Shown in pieces: positions 4,733 through 7,695 of a stretch of DNA of 7,695 nucleotides. Position numbers and translations under genes: made by a program. The stretch spans positions 1 through 7,695 of the forward strand of contig CAYNFH010000276.1 of assembly GCA_964396385.1 (NCBI GenBank). The letters are read 5' to 3'. A model generated the notes under the pieces. The model had not been told where the DNA came from. It saw nothing but the letters and a program-made list of their open reading frames with translations, and made no database searches. Within the stretch, counting starts at the first letter, position 1. Each line of letters opens with the position of its first letter. Source of the stretch: CAYNFH01 sp964396385 (GTDB taxonomy: Bacteria > Armatimonadota > Chthonomonadetes > Chthonomonadales > CAJBBX01).

Positions 4733-7354
4733 GTGAGCGCGGACATTGTATCGATATATGCCCGCTGCCGGGTGGCCGCTCCGGCGGATGTAAGGTACTG
4801 GGTACTGGTCAAGTCGGAGACTGTCCCGTCCGGTCCCGCCTTCGTCACAACCGGCTGCTTGGACGCCGGCGGCCTCCACCCCGGCGCCGAGAGCCTGTCC
4901 AGCGCGACGCCGCTCACGGCTGGCACCTATACGGTCTGGGCAAAGCTCCCCACTTCGGCTGCCCCTCAATGGCACACGGGCTTCCTTTTCCACCCCGCCA
5001 CCCCGATGGAACCGGCCGCCATGAGAGATATGCGTTTGGAGGTCCAGTTTTCCATCGATCCGGACCCCTCCGGCGTCTTCCATAGGGTTGCCGGGCCGCC
5101 GGAGGAGCTCGGCCCGACCTACCGATGGCCGCATCCCCAATATGCGGCGATGCTGATCCGCATGCCCACGGCCCCCACTCGGGAAGCGCTCACTCAGGTG
5201 ATGAGTTTTACGGAGTGGGCGCGCGCCAGACTGGGACTCTTAGCTGGTCCCGCACTGAAGCCACCTCCCCATCTGTCGCGGCTGCGGATCGGGACCTGGG
5301 CGATGCTGGGAAGCCGGGTGGCGAGCGGCAACGTCACGCGGGAGCGCGCGGATCTGGACTTCCGGATCTGGGAAGCGCTGGGCATTAACCAAGTCACCGT
5401 CGAGAACCTGGCGGACCCGGACTTCCAGTCACTCGCCGGAGCTCATGCGGTGGTTGATTCGAGCCTCACGGCATGGGCCGACAACTGGCGCTACACACCC
5501 GAACACCTCAGCCACAAGTACGATTTGGAGGCAGGGGAGACGCCGGAGCGGTGGATAGGCCGCGTGCTGCCGGACTTCTACCGGAGGTCTTCTGCCGAAA
5601 CCAGAACCCGTCGCCGGTGGCAGGCCCAGGTTGCGACCCACGTAAACCTGGGAGATGAGATCATGCCCGCGATAACCGCGGCCGAGATCGTGGCTCGTCC
5701 CGCGATCCTGGCCGAATTTCAGGCGTTCGCGGCGCGTATTCCCGGCATCGGTCCCAACCCGCTGCCGCTGGACGACCGCTCCAAGTTGGCCGACCCGGCC
5801 GCAGCGCGCCGGTTCTATGCCACGCACTCCTATACACAGGACTACACGCGCCGGTACTATGCCACCGCCGCCCGGGCCGCCAAAGCCGAGTTCCCGCAGG
5901 CACGCCTGGTAGCGCCTAACTTTCAGGCGGGGCCCATGCAGTATGGCTTCCTGGGGAACGACAACGACGTTGCTCACGGCGCGCTGGACCTCTTCCGGAT
6001 CTCCACCGGCCTCTCCGGCGCGCTGACAGAGGACTGGACTCCTGCAACAGACCTTGGGCTCTCCCGCATAGCCTGGGGATGCGAACTGATGCGGGCGTGC
6101 GCACGGACCAACGGTGGACCGCCCTCCGTCTACCTGGTCGGCGGCAGCCGGCTGCGCCAGCGCATGTACACTGCCCTCATGAGCGGCATCCGCGACATCG
6201 GCCTCTACCTCTATGGGCCCATCAGCAACATCGGTCCGGCGTGGGGAGACGACGCGACCGCTTACACGGAGATCGCACAGACCACGCGAGAGCTCAAGCC
6301 CTATGAAACGTTCATCGCCTCGGCGCGAGTCCGTCCCACACGGGCCGCCGTGCTGGTGAGCTTCGCCACCGATCTGCTCCAGCCCCCCGGCAACCTCTAC
6401 TGCTTCCCCGAGCGCCAGCACCTCTTCGCCGGCCTGCGCGGCCAGGGTGTCGCCGTGGACCTGATAGGGGAACAGGACGTGCTGAATGGAGCTCGCATGG
6501 CTCGCTACTCCGTGCTGTACCTTTCGGATCCGAACACGCCTACCGCCGTGCAGACAGCTATCGCCAACTGGGTCCAGAACGGGGGCCGGTTGTGGGCCGA
6601 GGTGGGCGCGGCCTGCTGGGACGAGTTCAACCGGCCCTGTGACTTACTGGACCCGGTCTTTGGCGTCCGATCCCGGCGCATGGTGAAGCAGTCGGACTGG
6701 CTCCAGCCCACCTCGTGGGGATATCAGCCGGGCGTGAGCCGGTTCGCCTACAAGCAGGTCGATTCCATCCAGCCGTCTGCCCCCGGCGTGCTCCCCGGTG
6801 TCTGCCCCGCCTGGGGCGCGCGGATGGAGTGCGAGGTTGATAGAGGCAAGGTTGTCGGCCAGTACGGAAGTGGAGACCCGGCCGCAGTCCTCCACGCGTA
6901 CGGCAAAGGAGAGGCGCTCCTCGTGGGGGCTCTGGTGGGCGAGGCGTACATCCGCGCCCGCTACCCGGAGCGGCCCGCCTCCAGTCCCTTAACCTTCAAC
7001 CGTCAATCCTCAAGAGTTCTCAGCCAGGGTGCTGAGATTGCGCGCTACGCCAGCCTCATGGCCGGCCGGGCGAAGGTAGCACGCCCGATGATACTCTCGC
7101 AACCGGGAATCCTGTCCGCGGTCCTGGATGCACCGCAAGGCTCCGCCATACTGCTCGTGAACGGCCGCGAGACGTCTGTTGGGGCACTGACAGTCCAGCT
7201 CAAGCTGACCGCCCCTATTAAGTCGGTCAGGTCCGCGGTGCGCGGGAAGCTTCCGGTGCGCGTGCAGAACGGCCGGGCGGAAGTGACGCTACCATTCGAA
7301 GATGCCGATCTGCTAGTGTTTGGCGCTGACTCCGTCCGAAAGCGGGCAGCGTAA
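4733..7354 (+). CDS. Large GH42-like glycoside hydrolase / beta-galactosidase-trimerisation-domain protein
   Basis: The product is 873 aa from GTG 4733, or 885 aa from GTG 4697. GTG 4733 is preferred because GGGGA lies six bases upstream. I do not recognise a named family, but the layout resembles GH42/clan GH-A enzymes. A beta-rich N-terminal part covers about 1-130. A probable TIM barrel covers about 180-530, beginning LRIGTWAM near 184-191. A Rossmann-like region at about 533-748 contains VLYLSDPNTPT (near 595) and WVQNGGRLWAE (near 613-623), as in beta-galactosidase trimerisation domains. A small beta domain closes the protein (about 785-865, SAILLVNGRETSVGALTVQL). Candidate catalytic acids are E309 in HVNLGDE, at a barrel strand end, and E433 in ALTEDW; both are inferred from position only. 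No signal peptide or membrane segment is visible, which is odd for a polysaccharide-degrading enzyme and raises the chance of a wrong or damaged 5' end. In this cluster it could trim or remodel the glycan. Confidence 0.75.
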   Translation: MSADIVSIYARCRVAAPADVRYWVLVKSETVPSGPAFVTTGCLDAGGLHPGAESLSSATPLTAGTYTVWAKLPTSAAPQWHTGFLFHPATPMEPAAMRDMRLEVQFSIDPDPSGVFHRVAGPPEELGPTYRWPHPQYAAMLIRMPTAPTREALTQVMSFTEWARARLGLLAGPALKPPPHLSRLRIGTWAMLGSRVASGNVTRERADLDFRIWEALGINQVTVENLADPDFQSLAGAHAVVDSSLTAWADNWRYTPEHLSHKYDLEAGETPERWIGRVLPDFYRRSSAETRTRRRWQAQVATHVNLGDEIMPAITAAEIVARPAILAEFQAFAARIPGIGPNPLPLDDRSKLADPAAARRFYATHSYTQDYTRRYYATAARAAKAEFPQARLVAPNFQAGPMQYGFLGNDNDVAHGALDLFRISTGLSGALTEDWTPATDLGLSRIAWGCELMRACARTNGGPPSVYLVGGSRLRQRMYTALMSGIRDIGLYLYGPISNIGPAWGDDATAYTEIAQTTRELKPYETFIASARVRPTRAAVLVSFATDLLQPPGNLYCFPERQHLFAGLRGQGVAVDLIGEQDVLNGARMARYSVLYLSDPNTPTAVQTAIANWVQNGGRLWAEVGAACWDEFNRPCDLLDPVFGVRSRRMVKQSDWLQPTSWGYQPGVSRFAYKQVDSIQPSAPGVLPGVCPAWGARMECEVDRGKVVGQYGSGDPAAVLHAYGKGEALLVGALVGEAYIRARYPERPASSPLTFNRQSSRVLSQGAEIARYASLMAGRAKVARPMILSQPGILSAVLDAPQGSAILLVNGRETSVGALTVQLKLTAPIKSVRSAVRGKLPVRVQNGRAEVTLPFEDADLLVFGADSVRKRAA

Positions 7355-7616
7355 TCTGTATGAGTTTGCCCGCACGGCCATTTAGCGCGTGGCCCCTTCG
7401 CCCGGGAGCCAGCCGGCGCGATTGCGGACGGCTTGGGTTGTTCTGTCTGCAAGGCCGAACCCATGGTAAACTAGGGTCGAATGCGGCAGATCCCCTGTAA
7501 CGCACGTGCATACGATGCATTCAGCTCCCTTACTTCGGCCTCTTTGAAGTAGGGACGCAAACTCTCACGCGGCGCTAATCCCTCGGCGCGCGTGCGTCCG
7601 GAAGCTGGAGAGGAAT
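7355..7616 (+). other. Intergenic leader upstream of SDR gene
   Basis: These 262 bases hold no convincing gene. Just after the GH-like stop, GGCCA (7376-7380) can pair with TGGCC (7390-7394) around a 9-base loop. It lacks a T-run, so it is at best a weak terminator. A 6-bp stem (7434-7439 with 7458-7463) and an isolated -10-like TAAACT (7467-7472) lie mid-way, but no -35 sits at normal spacing. The 3' part is structured and is listed separately. Confidence 0.5.
7506..7594 (+). ncRNA. Candidate structured 5' leader with three tandem hairpins and a GEMM-like motif
   Basis: Three hairpins follow one another. The first pairs 7506-7511 with 7515-7520 (6 bp including one G-U, 3-base loop). The second pairs CCCTTACTTC (7527-7536) with GAAGTAGGG (7546-7554), nine pairs with one bulged T. 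The third pairs CACGCGGCGC (7566-7575) with GCGCGCGTG (7586-7594), nine pairs with one bulged G. Between the second and third lies GGGACGCAAA (7552-7561), identical to a conserved stretch in the 3' half of c-di-GMP-I (GEMM) riboswitches, where it also follows a hairpin. The conserved GEMM 5' segment (GGGCAAACC) is absent, so this is not a canonical member. The last hairpin ends 12 bases before the SDR gene's Shine-Dalgarno, where folding could affect translation. A chance match remains possible. Confidence 0.3.
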
Positions 7617-7695
7617 ATGGCAGTAGCCCCACTATCGGAACAGTCCCTGAGCTATCTTGTGACCGGAGGAGCCGGGTTCATCGGCTCTCATCTTG
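7617..7695 (+). CDS. NAD(P)-dependent epimerase/dehydratase (extended SDR), N-terminal fragment
   Basis: Only the first 26 codons are present before the window ends. After a short polar N-terminus, YLVTGGAGFIGSHL at residues 13-26 is the GxxGxxG dinucleotide-binding motif of extended short-chain dehydrogenases such as UDP-glucose 4-epimerase, UDP-glucuronate decarboxylase and dTDP-glucose 4,6-dehydratase. The ATG is supported by GGAGAGG at 7607-7613. The protein would be cytosolic and act on a nucleotide sugar feeding glycan synthesis, matching its neighbours. Which reaction it catalyses cannot be told from this fragment. It may be controlled through the structured leader just upstream. Confidence 0.88.
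   Translation, partial: MAVAPLSEQSLSYLVTGGAGFIGSHL

Noticed and set aside
4565..5140. Extension of the minus-strand acyltransferase ORF by about 190 residues
   Set aside because: It is antisense to the GH-like gene, the residues are low-complexity (Gly/Arg/Ala-rich), and the acyltransferase family starts just before the LQAIDCLRAAAA motif.
5429..6421. Minus-strand 330-codon ORF
   Set aside because: It is antisense to the GH-like gene, has no family signature, and has the Gly/Val/Arg bias expected from the complement of a GC-rich coding frame.
7376..7400. Rho-independent terminator after the GH-like gene
   Set aside because: The stem is only five pairs with a 9-base loop and no T-run follows it.
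1..7695. CRISPR arrays, tRNA or rRNA genes
   Set aside because: Reading through the window showed no regularly spaced direct repeats, no cloverleaf-like sequence with a TTC arm, and no conserved rRNA segments.

Overview
This is a GC-rich bacterial window with tightly packed genes, frequent GTG/TTG starts and little intergenic DNA. The gene set (SAM methyltransferase, GT4-type glycosyltransferase, acyltransferase 3, glycoside-hydrolase-like protein, and an SDR sugar-nucleotide epimerase/dehydratase at the right edge) is typical of an accessory extracellular-polysaccharide or glycan biosynthesis island. No marker gene fixes the taxon. A GC-rich environmental bacterium (for example Armatimonadota, Planctomycetota or Chloroflexota) fits, but that is only an impression from the protein types.

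Layout. Bases 1-117 hold the tail of an upstream ORF. It overlaps a class I SAM methyltransferase (89-958), which overlaps a glycosyltransferase (about 913/955-2289). These three look like one translationally coupled plus-strand operon. A complete IS630-family insertion sequence (2243-3379) follows. It has imperfect 29-bp terminal inverted repeats, sits in a duplicated TA, and carries a two-frame transposase. Beyond it, convergent on the minus strand, lies a membrane acyltransferase 3 (3368-4564). After a short divergent gap, a large plus-strand protein (about 4733-7354) has the architecture of a GH42-like glycoside hydrolase: beta domain, TIM barrel, Rossmann-like trimerisation domain, C-terminal beta domain. 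A leader of about 260 bp with three consecutive hairpins precedes the start of an SDR gene (7617 to the window end).

How the genes may work together (inference): the SDR would make or modify a sugar nucleotide, the glycosyltransferase would add the sugar to a glycan, the methyltransferase and acyltransferase would decorate sugar hydroxyls, and the hydrolase-like protein would trim or remodel the product.

Most notable points: (1) the IS landed in a CTAG where the two flanking convergent genes converge, and it now supplies the stop codons of both neighbours, while the target site completes the stop codon of the transposase; (2) the transposase needs a +1 frame change between its HTH and catalytic halves and has Asp where Glu is usual at the third catalytic position (DD34D); (3) the 5' leader of the SDR gene carries a GGGACGCAAA motif like the 3' half of c-di-GMP-I (GEMM) riboswitches but lacks the recognisable 5' half; (4) the GH-like protein is large, with no recognisable export signal in its called frame.
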